Virus record (IMG/VR): IMGVR_UViG_3300047562_003246
Span: 121,238-185,237 of that record
Reading direction: 5' to 3' (one strand)
Source: a virus
DNA length: 64,000 nucleotides
Shown here: in pieces, positions 17,471-26,919 of the stretch
Layout of the letters: every line of letters starts with the position of its first letter
How positions within the stretch are numbered: position 1 is the stretch's first letter
The notes under the pieces: model-generated
The model's input: only the letters and a program-made list of their open reading frames with translations
Databases searched by the model: none
Told to the model about the DNA's origin: nothing
Translations under genes and position numbers: made by a program

Positions 17471-20400
17471 CGACAGAACAAAAAGTTTTCCCTTGCGACA
17501 AGCTTATCTTTCCACTACCACCGGCACTGTTACAAACTGCTAAGAAACTAAAAATAACACCGGAGGAACTTGTTCAAAAAGTTCTTTACGGTCGAGGAAA
17601 GTATTCTTTGCTAGTTGAAGTTGTTGACGGGATTTTTGAATCTAGGCAGTTTGTCCCAGGTCATGTTTGGTCAGCTGAGCCTAAGAACCCTACACCGGGT
17701 CCAAGATATCGCAGCGATGTAATGATTATCGACAAGATGCTCGATAAGGAAGCGCTTGAAAATAGGCGAATATTCAGCGGCGAGTCTGGAATGTTCTTGC
17801 ATAAGCTTTTGAAGCGATCAGGGCATAAAGATCCAGCGAGTTACTACGTAACGACGATGCTGAAAACAACGCAGCCTGATCCGATTGCTACTTACAAAGC
17901 GTATTGGACGCAGTATCAACTGCATTTTGTGTTGCAAGAAATATTACTTGTTCGTCCTAAGTACATGCTGCTAATGGGGGCCGATGTTGTAAAAGGCTTC
18001 TTCAAAAAGAACACCAAGATAGCTGACTTAGAAGGGCGAGTACATAAGTTAAAGTTCAAGCCTCCAGGCGAGAAATCTTTTACGGTTAAAGCAATCGTAA
18101 CGATGCGACCAGAGGCTATGTTGTATTCTCGCAGTGGTTATCAGGAAAAGAAGTTCATCAAGCAGTTGTCGTTGTTCCAGGCACTTGTTGCAGGCAATAA
18201 GCTTGCTAATACAGATAAGCTTCCAGAAATGCCTGGACACAGGATTATCGACAACGAGTACGATTTGCTGCAAGCGATTAAGCAGACCAAAAGAGACTCC
18301 AAGAAGTTCTCGAAAAAATTGATATGTATCGACTGTGAATGGCAAGGTGATCATCCACAGTCACACGGAGCCTATCTGCGTTGTGCTCAGTTTTCAGGTA
18401 AAGCAGGTACAGCTTATTGTGCTGCGTTGACGTTTCCAGGTGGTGCGCCCAGATTTAAAGTTAGACGCGATCCTAAAAAACCTATTGAGCAGGCTCACGC
18501 AGAGAATGATTACACGACTGAAAACGCTTCGCAAGTCGTAGCAAGACATCTGGCGAAAATGCTCAACGGCTTTCGTATGTGTGGTCACCAGATAAAAGCT
18601 GACTTGGAGTGGCTGGAGGCTTATGGATTCGAACAACCTAATGTTTATGAATTTCCAGAAAAACCAGAACAGTGCAAGGAATCAGGTCCGTTTGATACTT
18701 TGCTTGCAGCACATGCTTACGATGAGCAAGCGGATCTAGGTTTACGTGATCAGTTAGCCGTACATTTACCTCAGATACCAAATTACGACGCACACTTGGA
18801 CGCGGGTATCAAGGAGTTCATAGCCAATAGCAGCAAGTATTCAAAGAAAGGAGATTTAAACGGTTACGGAGAGCTACCTGACGAAGTACTTTATCCGTAC
18901 GCATTGTTCGACGCTGACGCTGGTTTACAACTAGCGTTGTTTTATTTAGACAGACTTGACAGAGACCAGAACGGATTATCTTGCTGGCCTGGATATTTCA
19001 GTAGCATCAGAGCGTTTCCTATAGCGCACGAAATTACCAAAGTCGGCATGCTGTTCGATAAAGATCAGGCGGATAAGCTGACCTTCGCTTTTATGCGTAA
19101 ACGTCAGGAGCTGCTATATCAACTGTACCAGCGAACTAACTGGTTCACGCTTAACATGGATTCGCCTTTTCATGTTCGCGAATTACTCTTTGGAGCGAAG
19201 TACAACGGCAGTAAAGACAAGAAAAGGATTAGACCACCTAAAGCACTGTCTTTGCTAGCTGAACCTGTATTAAGTGCAGGCAAGTATCAAAAAGATTGGG
19301 AAGAGATTCGGGCAAAAGGACTCGAATACAAAACGAACGTATCTGCAGGCGCAAAGGTTATCGGACTGATGACGCTTAATGCAGAGCATACCGAAGTAAG
19401 AAGGAGGGATATCGACGGAACTTTTGTATCAGCTACGGTTGATGCATCAGCGATACTTAAGAACATTAGAGAATTCAGGGCAGTTCACCAGCAGTTAAAG
19501 GGTCCATTACGACCACCGGTAGAGCCGCCAATGGATAGAGAAGACTGGCCAGAGGACGAAGCTTTTTATGAGAAAGGTATCCCAGGGTCAGTCTGTCTAG
19601 ATAACAGAGTACGTACGAGTATTCTGCAGATTAAGGAAACTGGTAGATGGGCATCTATAAATCCGCCGCTGCAGAATCTAAGCAGTCAGGTTGAGAAGTT
19701 GCTGCAAAAGATATTTGGTAGTGACTATCCTGGTTCAGTTAAGAATGTGTTTGTCGCCGACAAAGATTATTTTTTCATACCTGTCGACTTAAAAGGTGCT
19801 GAACTTCGGATGTGTGCCGTGCAGAGTTTAGACCCTGCATTTATTACTGCTACCGAAAGAATTTCGTTACCTGAAGACCATCCAGACTTTTTGGATATAC
19901 ACGGGGAGATCGCAGTCGAAGCGTTTAATCTGCCGTGTGCACCAACGAAGCATGCTATCGAAGAGTACGGCAGAGATGATCTGAGAACAGGAGCGAAGAC
20001 AGTTATTTTCGGTAAGTTCTATGGTCAGTCGATCGCAGCAGCAGTTATCGCTGTGCGTATGCGTGGAACCAATGCGACCATGGAGCAGCTGCAAAGGATC
20101 TCAGATACGATCGACGAAAAGTATCCAGGACTGGACTCTTTGTTCGATAAGTGTAGGAAGCGAGTCGAAAAGGGCTATCTGGTTACATGGAACGGTAGAA
20201 TCAGACACTTCCCTAAAACGAATGACGAGCAGAAGTTTCGAGCGATGCAGCGAGAAGCTTTAAACGCTCCGATTCAGGGCGGTGTTGCTGACTTTGTCGG
20301 CCTATTGTGCCATGAAGCGTTTCAGTATAGAAAAGAGACCGGCGCGGATTTCAAAGTCGTACTGCAAAAGCACGACGAGTTGATTTTCATGGTCCATAAA

Positions 20401-20604
20401 AGCTGGCTGAAACGGATTTGGCACGAAGCCATTCCTCACTGGTTTAACAAGCTTTTCTTCTGGCCTGCAGATCTAGAGGGTAGAAGAATTAAGGGACAAC
20501 CAGATTTCAAGTTTTACTATGATCGCGAATTGATGAAAGTGTGGGGCAAACATTTACCAAAAGCAGAACAGGAGGAACTACTAGGTAAAGGCTTCAACCA
20601 ATAA
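17464..20604 (+). CDS. Family A DNA polymerase with UDG-like N-terminal domain
   Basis: Replicative polymerase of 1046 residues. Residues about 60-260 resemble the uracil-DNA glycosylase fold (type 4-like: a FSGESGMFLHKLL segment, then ITTML-like and LLMGADVVKGF motifs). The 3'-5' exonuclease follows (IDCEW near 289, CGHQIKADLEW near 375, FDADAG near 482). The polymerase shows motif A DLKGAELRM near 774, motif B RTGAKTVIFGKFYG near 839-852 with K, F and Y of the O-helix, and motif C HDE near 969. Proofreading and synthesis residues look intact. The UDG-like part may bind or sense uracil; glycosylase activity is not established. Confidence 0.93.
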   Translation: MLATEQKVFPCDKLIFPLPPALLQTAKKLKITPEELVQKVLYGRGKYSLLVEVVDGIFESRQFVPGHVWSAEPKNPTPGPRYRSDVMIIDKMLDKEALENRRIFSGESGMFLHKLLKRSGHKDPASYYVTTMLKTTQPDPIATYKAYWTQYQLHFVLQEILLVRPKYMLLMGADVVKGFFKKNTKIADLEGRVHKLKFKPPGEKSFTVKAIVTMRPEAMLYSRSGYQEKKFIKQLSLFQALVAGNKLANTDKLPEMPGHRIIDNEYDLLQAIKQTKRDSKKFSKKLICIDCEWQGDHPQSHGAYLRCAQFSGKAGTAYCAALTFPGGAPRFKVRRDPKKPIEQAHAENDYTTENASQVVARHLAKMLNGFRMCGHQIKADLEWLEAYGFEQPNVYEFPEKPEQCKESGPFDTLLAAHAYDEQADLGLRDQLAVHLPQIPNYDAHLDAGIKEFIANSSKYSKKGDLNGYGELPDEVLYPYALFDADAGLQLALFYLDRLDRDQNGLSCWPGYFSSIRAFPIAHEITKVGMLFDKDQADKLTFAFMRKRQELLYQLYQRTNWFTLNMDSPFHVRELLFGAKYNGSKDKKRIRPPKALSLLAEPVLSAGKYQKDWEEIRAKGLEYKTNVSAGAKVIGLMTLNAEHTEVRRRDIDGTFVSATVDASAILKNIREFRAVHQQLKGPLRPPVEPPMDREDWPEDEAFYEKGIPGSVCLDNRVRTSILQIKETGRWASINPPLQNLSSQVEKLLQKIFGSDYPGSVKNVFVADKDYFFIPVDLKGAELRMCAVQSLDPAFITATERISLPEDHPDFLDIHGEIAVEAFNLPCAPTKHAIEEYGRDDLRTGAKTVIFGKFYGQSIAAAVIAVRMRGTNATMEQLQRISDTIDEKYPGLDSLFDKCRKRVEKGYLVTWNGRIRHFPKTNDEQKFRAMQREALNAPIQGGVADFVGLLCHEAFQYRKETGADFKVVLQKHDELIFMVHKSWLKRIWHEAIPHWFNKLFFWPADLEGRRIKGQPDFKFYYDRELMKVWGKHLPKAEQEELLGKGFNQ

Positions 20605-20646
20605 AGCGGTTTGATTTGTTAGTTAATTTCTTTTGGAGATAGTTTC

Positions 20647-22281
20647 ATGGGTTTGAGTAAACAGAAAGCCGCGTCGAACGCAGGCATGCGTGCGGGGCTT
20701 TCATCAGGCAGTAAGTACCTAGTGGAGTCGTCTAGATTCCGAGTTGTTGAAGCACAATGGGACAAAGGTATACCGACTTGCGTACGAATTTTTCCAGAGT
20801 ACGATCACGACAACAAACGGTTTCTACCTTATCGGTTCGGCTTCTCAAACGATAAGTCTACGCTGGGTAACTGGCGTATGCCGTTGCCGATCATCAAGTA
20901 CGTCGGAACCGTAGGCAAGAAAGGAAAATTGAGCTGTATCCTGTACGATCCCGAAAGTGTTCGTAAAGGAAAGTACAACAAGGAGACGAATCCTTATATA
21001 GTTCTCAACGACGAATGCAAGGAAGCTGCAAACCTTGACGAAAACGTCATCAAAGTAGCTGGTAAGAAACTCGATACCGCAACTTGGCTGAAGTATTTCA
21101 AAGGTAAGCTTAGTCAGAAAGCATTTGCTGAGCCTCAGACAGCTTCGTTTATGCAGGTCGCCTTGTTTACCAGTCGCGGTAAGGTTGTGCTAAACGAAGA
21201 TAACGTTCCTCGCGGTTTGGCAAAGGACGACAGCCCTCAGCTGTTATTGATGACAGAAAAAGCCGCTGATGGTCTGGAGGATTTGTTGAACGAAACGACC
21301 GATAGTTTTGATCCAACAAAGACTATTAACCAGAAGACTGAAAGGTTGCTATCGAAGTACTATCAGTACGGAGATATCACTTCGATGACTAATGGTAAAT
21401 TCTTAATCCTCTGCAACACAGACGCTGAGCACACGGTGTCTGCTTTGACAGGTGACGAGGAAGACGACAAGATTTGGCTCGAAGGTACTGGCGATAACAT
21501 CGCTTACAGTTTGGCTTTGGTTGACAGTATTAAAGTTAAGCCAAAGAAGAAACGAAGTGTGGTGTTCGAACAAGATATAAGTCAGTTCGAAGATCAAATG
21601 AGAAAGACTGCGGTCGATTGGTTCTCTGATGATTTGTTCAGAATCATGAGTGACGAAGAGTTAGCAGTTGAACTTGTTAAGTGCTATGCCAACAGAATTG
21701 AGTTGGTCGAGTACGGCTGGCGAGAAAAGTTGCCACACTTGCTTAAGCTTGATGAAGTTAAGAGCATCATGGCGAATCGCACTCAGGGATTTGTTCCAGG
21801 CGGTTCGGACGAAGATGACGACGATGAAGATATGGATGACGAAGACACCGACACCATCGGCGGCGACGATGATGACGATGATGATGACGGTGGTTCATCT
21901 AGAAAGAAGCGAAGCAATAAACTGAAGGGTAAAGGATCTTCAGTTTACGGTAAGGTTAAGGCTGAATATGGTAGCGGTAAGAAGCGTCGAAGAGGCGTCG
22001 AAGTCGATGATGACGATGACGATGACGACGATGATGATGCCGATACTAGTGATGAGGATGATGATGACGTTGTCGACTTGTCAGGCTCAGACGTAGAGGA
22101 TGACGATGATGACGACGATGATGACGACGATGCGGATGTTGATGCGGATGATGAGGAGGAAGAAGAACCTACTCCGCCTAAGCGTCGACCGAAGTCAAGT
22201 AAGAAACAGGTTAATCCTAAAACTAAAATTGCAAAGACTTCGTCGACAAAGAAATCTTCTAAGAAGAAGAAAAGAACGTAA
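20647..22281 (+). CDS. Acidic-tailed protein, candidate ssDNA-binding protein
   Basis: A 544-residue protein. The N-terminal 380 residues look folded, with aromatic- and Lys-rich segments; the C-terminal third alternates long Asp/Glu runs with Lys/Arg clusters and ends in a basic Lys/Ser tail. Position directly after the polymerase, and an acidic tail like those of gp32 and SSB proteins, suggest single-strand DNA binding, but no OB-fold motif or zinc site can be pointed to, so this is inference. ATG has GGAG upstream (TTGGAGATAGTTTC). A terminator follows, ending the main replication operon. Confidence 0.8.
   Translation: MGLSKQKAASNAGMRAGLSSGSKYLVESSRFRVVEAQWDKGIPTCVRIFPEYDHDNKRFLPYRFGFSNDKSTLGNWRMPLPIIKYVGTVGKKGKLSCILYDPESVRKGKYNKETNPYIVLNDECKEAANLDENVIKVAGKKLDTATWLKYFKGKLSQKAFAEPQTASFMQVALFTSRGKVVLNEDNVPRGLAKDDSPQLLLMTEKAADGLEDLLNETTDSFDPTKTINQKTERLLSKYYQYGDITSMTNGKFLILCNTDAEHTVSALTGDEEDDKIWLEGTGDNIAYSLALVDSIKVKPKKKRSVVFEQDISQFEDQMRKTAVDWFSDDLFRIMSDEELAVELVKCYANRIELVEYGWREKLPHLLKLDEVKSIMANRTQGFVPGGSDEDDDDEDMDDEDTDTIGGDDDDDDDDGGSSRKKRSNKLKGKGSSVYGKVKAEYGSGKKRRRGVEVDDDDDDDDDDDADTSDEDDDDVVDLSGSDVEDDDDDDDDDDDADVDADDEEEEEPTPPKRRPKSSKKQVNPKTKIAKTSSTKKSSKKKKRT
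21808..22160 (+). repeat. Low-complexity Asp-codon tracts
   Basis: Several GAT/GAC runs encode poly-Asp blocks in the candidate SSB tail, separated by Lys/Arg-rich spacers. They resemble but are not copies of the tract at 7495-7790. Confidence 0.7.
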
Positions 22282-22316
22282 GGTTACTTAGTAATTTTTA
22301 GTTGCGACACTTATAA

Positions 22317-22348
22317 GACAGCCTCTAACTAAGGGGCTGTCTTTTTTT
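22317..22348 (+). terminator. Rho-independent terminator
   Basis: GACAGCC pairs with GGCTGTC (22317-22323 with 22335-22341, one flanking wobble), followed by seven T residues. It lies 34 bases upstream of the RecA-like start codon. Confidence 0.9.
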
Positions 22349-22381
22349 ATTCTCGCGCGGTAAAACTATGAGGATTGAGTT

Positions 22382-24010
22382 GTGCCTAAGAAAATACTAA
22401 GGACCAGACTAATGCAGAAGAAGAAAAAAACCTTGGGTAGTTTGATTGCAGAAAATAATGCAGAGAAGCCGAAGGTGAAGCGTAAAAGAGGCTTGACAAG
22501 ACCCGATAGAACTGTTGCAGAAGAGCCGAGAGAAGACTTCGTAGAGCAAGAAGAAGAAACTGAAGAGGTACCAGCGAGAAAGAAGAAGCGCGCAGGATCC
22601 TACGCAAAACCGATCGTAATGGATTTGGATGATATTAATAAAGCCAGCCTGTTGCCCGGCAAGTCGGATAAAAAACAGCCAGCTGCCTTGAAAAAGATTA
22701 AAGACAAGAACACCTATTTCTTGTACTTACAATCAAGCATGACATCTGCGTCTGAAAATTCGATTGTGTCTGTTCGAGGTACAGCTTCGCGTGCGCACCT
22801 TGTGATGCCACTGCCGCTGCCGCTACAAATAACGATGCAGGTCAACGGTATACCGTATGGAACTTTTATTGAAGTTGCCGGTGACAAGGGTTCGCTTAAA
22901 TCATCGTTTGTGCTCGGGATGGCGAGAATATTCAACGGGTTTGATTACTCGTTACCTGACCATATAGGTTTTGCTGACTATGTTTCCAACGAGTCAAAAT
23001 ATCCCGATGGCCTAGTTAGTGCAATCTGTGGCTACGAGGATGAGCATTTGGCTTTGCGTCCAGATAGCCTGTACGCCGTCAAGGCTCATCGCAGCGGATC
23101 GATGAACGAATGGCAAAAGATCATTCTTTCTCGACTTAAAGAGTACGAGAAGTTGGCTGACCCAAAACGCGGCTTGCCCTACTTGATCATTCTTGACAGT
23201 ATTACTGCAAAATTGTTGGATTCGACAGCAAAAAAGATTGTCAAAGAAGGTATGGCGGATCGAGCGTTTTCGATTGAAGCAGATTCTATACGCCGGTTCA
23301 TGGCAACTGTCATGAATAAGATCGAAGATTATCCGATCGTGTTTATGGGAGTTAATCACGTCAGGCGTGACAAAGAAATTGGTAAGTTTGCGGAAGTCAG
23401 GTCAAAACCAGGAGGACGCTACCTGAGTTATCAGGAGATTTTTGACCTAGACATGAAGCAGTTCAAGAAGCCCTGGAAGATTAACTCGCCAGATAACATT
23501 GATTATGCGTTTATTCATATGAACGCAACAAAGCTAACTGTGGAGAAAAGTTCTATCGGGCAGACTTTTAATTCCTGCGTACTGTATTACTCGTATACGT
23601 ACTCAAACTACTGTGAAATGCCAGATGGCTCTATTATCGCATTTAAGAGTAAAGATCCGCACGTCAAGCTCAGACAGCGAAGTAAATGGGAATGGGGCAG
23701 GTCGCTTTGTAATAAGATTGCTACGGCATCAAAAGATATTGTTGGAAAACAAAGAGCGAAACTCAACGATGTCTGTCGTGTAGACGCGGCTAATGAGCTT
23801 GTAGCTACGTGCAAGCAAATATCGAAAGTCGCGATGGATTCAGAGAAGCTAGGACGATTGATTATGCAGGATGAGCGAATGTGTGAGAAGATCGCAGATA
23901 TCTTTGCTGTGCAGCAATATCCGGTTTACGAACCAGGCACAGACTACTGCGGAATAAGAGGTATCGAACGGAAAAAGAAAAGTGCTAAGGAGCTAAGCGA
24001 TAGTGAGTAA
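22382..24010 (+). CDS. RecA/UvsX-like recombinase
   Basis: Strand-exchange ATPase of 542 residues. A basic, acidic-patched N-terminal extension (about 110 residues) precedes the RecA core. The P-loop reads GDKGSLKSS near 167, where Leu replaces the usual second Gly of GxxxxGK[ST]; the Lys and Ser are kept. Walker B LIILDSITA is near 268 and a motif-3-like GVNHVRRDKE near 323. T4 UvsX also departs from bacterial RecA, so activity is plausible. An interspersed 14-mer (22590-22603) is in frame as AGSYA in the extension. The stop overlaps the next gene. Confidence 0.82.
   Translation: MPKKILRTRLMQKKKKTLGSLIAENNAEKPKVKRKRGLTRPDRTVAEEPREDFVEQEEETEEVPARKKKRAGSYAKPIVMDLDDINKASLLPGKSDKKQPAALKKIKDKNTYFLYLQSSMTSASENSIVSVRGTASRAHLVMPLPLPLQITMQVNGIPYGTFIEVAGDKGSLKSSFVLGMARIFNGFDYSLPDHIGFADYVSNESKYPDGLVSAICGYEDEHLALRPDSLYAVKAHRSGSMNEWQKIILSRLKEYEKLADPKRGLPYLIILDSITAKLLDSTAKKIVKEGMADRAFSIEADSIRRFMATVMNKIEDYPIVFMGVNHVRRDKEIGKFAEVRSKPGGRYLSYQEIFDLDMKQFKKPWKINSPDNIDYAFIHMNATKLTVEKSSIGQTFNSCVLYYSYTYSNYCEMPDGSIIAFKSKDPHVKLRQRSKWEWGRSLCNKIATASKDIVGKQRAKLNDVCRVDAANELVATCKQISKVAMDSEKLGRLIMQDERMCEKIADIFAVQQYPVYEPGTDYCGIRGIERKKKSAKELSDSE
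22590..22603 (-). repeat. Interspersed 14-mer, copy 4 (minus)
   Basis: Exact reverse-complement copy in the RecA-like gene, read in frame as AGSYA. Confidence 0.85.
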
Positions 24011-24566
24011 CATGGACCCCATGCGATTTCTTGCGAAGAAAAAAGATCTCCGCAGGAAAAACTCAGCTGGTCTCGACGGCAAGGGTATCGCCGCCAGGAT
24101 GAACGTCAACTTGGCAATCAAGCACATATTCCAAGGCGCTGAAAGGCCGGAGTTATTGAGAGCTTGTTGGCGTTATGCAGAGGACGCAGGAAGAGACTAT
24201 TTGAAGTTTGAGGATATGGACCAGTTCTTAGGCACGTTTATGCGGTTCAAGCTTCTGACAGAGAATAAAGCCAGCACAGGTATCCTCAACGCAGTCGGAC
24301 ACTATCTGGACGGGTTCCCTAAGAAACTCATTAAGAATTACGAAGACTGGTACAAGGAATGTGAGGATACGACGCCAGAGGCGATACCCATTATTGTGCT
24401 CAAGCTACCTAACCTAAAGTGCCAAATGGGCGTTTTGAGGGAAGGTGCTTTGGGTACTGATACTGCGGGTAGCAGTGGTATCGTGTACGTTAGCGAAGAA
24501 GCTAGCTATGTGCTGCAGTCGTGCAGGGCGTTTGGAGCAGAGATAGCGGGCTACTTGAATCAGTAG
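24003..24566 (+). CDS. Hypothetical protein downstream of recA-like gene
   Basis: A 187-residue protein starting at a GTG that overlaps the RecA-like stop by eight bases; an in-frame ATG at 24012 is an alternative. It is basic at the N-terminus and helical through the middle, with no recognised motif. Tight coupling to the recombinase suggests a recombination accessory role, perhaps a mediator, but this is contextual only. Its TAG stop (24564-24566) is formed by an interspersed 14-mer. Confidence 0.7.
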   Translation: MSNMDPMRFLAKKKDLRRKNSAGLDGKGIAARMNVNLAIKHIFQGAERPELLRACWRYAEDAGRDYLKFEDMDQFLGTFMRFKLLTENKASTGILNAVGHYLDGFPKKLIKNYEDWYKECEDTTPEAIPIIVLKLPNLKCQMGVLREGALGTDTAGSSGIVYVSEEASYVLQSCRAFGAEIAGYLNQ

Positions 24567-24576
24567 GATCCTGCGC
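24563..24576 (+). repeat. Interspersed 14-mer, copy 5 (plus)
   Basis: Exact copy. Its TAG is the stop codon of the upstream gene and it ends 14 bases before the next ATG. Confidence 0.85.
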
Positions 24577-24590
24577 AGCGAAGATGGCAA

Positions 24591-25637
24591 ATGTTTGTTC
24601 CGGTAACCGTTCGAAGGTTTGTAGGCCCTAAATCGGCGGATGCGTTATCGGAACATTTAGCTAAGCAAAAGCAAAATACCAAGCTGGTTAAGATCATTAA
24701 CCCAGCGATGATCAGACTAGCCAGCAACGGTAAGATAGCTGGCAAATTTCAGCTGACCACAGCAGCGGCTCGGGAGTTTGGTTCCCGTATCGCTCAGCAT
24801 TTCGGATCGTCTCTAATCGATCTGTCGCAGTACGCCGTGAACGAAGCTTCTACGCAGAAAATTGTCGAGGCAGTCAATGATTTCTCTTCTTTGGCCTATT
24901 CAAAGTTTGAGGATTGGAAGCTGGTTATCGATGTTGAAGAGAAGCTAGTTGTCGGTTTGGTCGGTCCAAGGTATCGTGTGACTACGAACTTCGATTTCTG
25001 GTCAGGTATTCGTCGGACGTGTTTGCAACAGGCAGATATCCCTCGCTTGTTTACCGCTACGCTGAGTAATCGCAATTTGGACATAGTCATGGCAGGTAAG
25101 GACCACGTCTCTGCCGGATCGTCTATCTTTGTGCGAGGTATTTTGGCTCAGAACGCGGAAACGTCAGGAAGAGCTGTTCGAGCGTCCAACGTGTTGATTG
25201 CATGGGAGTCGGGAGAGTCGGGCCATGGAGAGTGGGCTTGCGACAATTTTTATACGGACACTAGAATTCCACACCTTAAAGGGAGGCGATTTGACTCGCG
25301 GATGACGAAAATATACGATCGTCTGCGAGCCAGAAGAATCAGCGATGCAACGATTAAAAAGGCATGGGAAAGCGCGGCCAAAACTAGGCTGTTCGACACC
25401 TCCTTTTCAGCTGAAAAGCTAGTTGATAAGCTGACTGAATTGCTGCAGGCAAAGGGTCTGAGTAAGAAAGACGCCAAGTATGCTGCAAGCGGTACAGTGT
25501 TTCAAAGTCAACGACCTACTGTCGTTGATTTGTTCCGTGCCCTGAGTCGACAAGCAAAGGGTAGAAATGACGTAAACGCGATTAAATGTCGACAAGTCGC
25601 GTACAGTTTGTGTTTCATTAAAAAGGATTCACGGTAA
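24591..25637 (+). CDS. Hypothetical protein, faintly DUF932-like
   Basis: A 348-residue protein with a central segment VVGLVGPRYRVTTNFDFW followed by a beta-rich region and a helical, basic C-terminus. The segment weakly recalls DUF932 proteins found near phage and plasmid replication genes; the resemblance is too slight to assign. It shares its final A with the ATG of the next gene (TAATG), so translation is probably coupled. The start lies 14 bases after an interspersed 14-mer. Confidence 0.7.
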   Translation: MFVPVTVRRFVGPKSADALSEHLAKQKQNTKLVKIINPAMIRLASNGKIAGKFQLTTAAAREFGSRIAQHFGSSLIDLSQYAVNEASTQKIVEAVNDFSSLAYSKFEDWKLVIDVEEKLVVGLVGPRYRVTTNFDFWSGIRRTCLQQADIPRLFTATLSNRNLDIVMAGKDHVSAGSSIFVRGILAQNAETSGRAVRASNVLIAWESGESGHGEWACDNFYTDTRIPHLKGRRFDSRMTKIYDRLRARRISDATIKKAWESAAKTRLFDTSFSAEKLVDKLTELLQAKGLSKKDAKYAASGTVFQSQRPTVVDLFRALSRQAKGRNDVNAIKCRQVAYSLCFIKKDSR

Positions 25638-26914
25638 TGACAAAGAAAGCTTCCAGTAAGAAAACTACTGGGAAATCCAACGTTCCAAAAAAGACCGGTA
25701 AGACGGTGACGAAAGCCGCTGTCGATAAACCAGCAAAGACAACGAAGACCACGAAAGCAGTCAAGGCTGCTAAGTCCGAAAAGTCGGCTAAAGCAGGGAA
25801 AGAAACGACTAAGGCCGTTTCTCGTCGCAAGGTTAACAATCCCGAAGCATCTGAGAAGAAAGCAGATAAGTCGAAGAACAACGCTGCTCTATCGAAGATG
25901 CCGGGAACCGTTCGCAGCGTCATGACGACGATCGATACGTTTAACTCCGAGCAAAAGAAGTACTACGAAACGATTCGTGATTTGTACTCGGAGTTCAGTC
26001 GCAAGAGTATTCTGATCGCTTATCAAATTGGTGAAAAGCTTTTGGAATGTCAGCGGAAATTCCCAAAGACAGACATCGCTGCGGCGATCTGTTCGGCGGC
26101 GAATATTAGCGACGCGCAGGGTCGGTACTTCCGTAAGTTTTCTGAGCGTCTGACCTTAAAAGAGGTCGAGATGTATGCGGAGCTGGAAAACCAGTACACT
26201 AAGTGGAAGATTCCAATCGACACTTTGTACAAGTTGACCCAGCGAGTTGAGAGTGCTACTCGTCGTAAGGCAATCGTCAAGATCGTCGTGGCGGAGCAGC
26301 TTGGCTGGAAGAGTCTGGAAAAAGACAGTGCTCGTTTTCCTGAGTTGGCTGCGACAGGCGAGGACGGTGACGATGAAGCAGCACCAGAATTGCTGACAGT
26401 CGATGCAGCTAAGAAAAAGTTGATCGACACAATGAAGAAAGAGACAGCAGCTGTTAAGAAGCTGGTTAATGTCTTGCTTCAGATGAATGTCGAAGAAGAA
26501 CTAGATACTGCCGTACAGTATCTGAAGGAAATTCGCCATGAAATGCAGCTTGGCGAGGTGCTTCGTCAAGGATTATTAATGTCTCTCAATAAGCTTACCG
26601 AAGCTATTGAAGAACAAGATAATGAAACTCTTATTTCGACGATGGTTCATCTTAAGGAGATTATCGAAAAAGCTGAGGAAGCCGGAGACGAGGCAGAGGA
26701 ATACGACGAGGACGAAGACGAAGAGTCAGACGACACTACCGAGGATGATAGTGATGACTCCGACGACGATGACGACGACGATGATGATGACGAGTCAGAT
26801 ACTGATGAGTCAGACGATGATGAGGATTATGACGACGACGAGGAGTATGACGACGACGAGGAGTATGACGACGACGAAGAGTATGACGATGATGATGAAG
26901 AGGACGAAGACTGA
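25637..26914 (+). CDS. Lys-rich N-terminal, acidic-tailed protein
   Basis: A 425-residue protein with three distinct zones. Residues 1-80 are Lys/Ala/Thr-rich like histone H1 or HU-tail proteins. Residues about 95-330 are helical; the part around YQIGEKLLECQRKF is mildly like DUF3102 domains of plasmid and phage proteins. The end is highly acidic, with three 18-base tandem units encoding DDDEEY. A charged head and opposite-charged tail would suit a DNA-binding or condensate-forming protein; this is inference. Terminates six bases before the next gene. Confidence 0.75.
   Translation: MTKKASSKKTTGKSNVPKKTGKTVTKAAVDKPAKTTKTTKAVKAAKSEKSAKAGKETTKAVSRRKVNNPEASEKKADKSKNNAALSKMPGTVRSVMTTIDTFNSEQKKYYETIRDLYSEFSRKSILIAYQIGEKLLECQRKFPKTDIAAAICSAANISDAQGRYFRKFSERLTLKEVEMYAELENQYTKWKIPIDTLYKLTQRVESATRRKAIVKIVVAEQLGWKSLEKDSARFPELAATGEDGDDEAAPELLTVDAAKKKLIDTMKKETAAVKKLVNVLLQMNVEEELDTAVQYLKEIRHEMQLGEVLRQGLLMSLNKLTEAIEEQDNETLISTMVHLKEIIEKAEEAGDEAEEYDEDEDEESDDTTEDDSDDSDDDDDDDDDDESDTDESDDDEDYDDDEEYDDDEEYDDDEEYDDDDEEDED
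26831..26884 (+). repeat. 18-bp tandem repeat, three units
   Basis: Three near-identical 18-base units (GACGACGACGAGGAGTAT) encode DDDEEY repeats at the C-terminus of the preceding acidic protein. Confidence 0.85.
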
Positions 26915-26919
26915 TCCTT

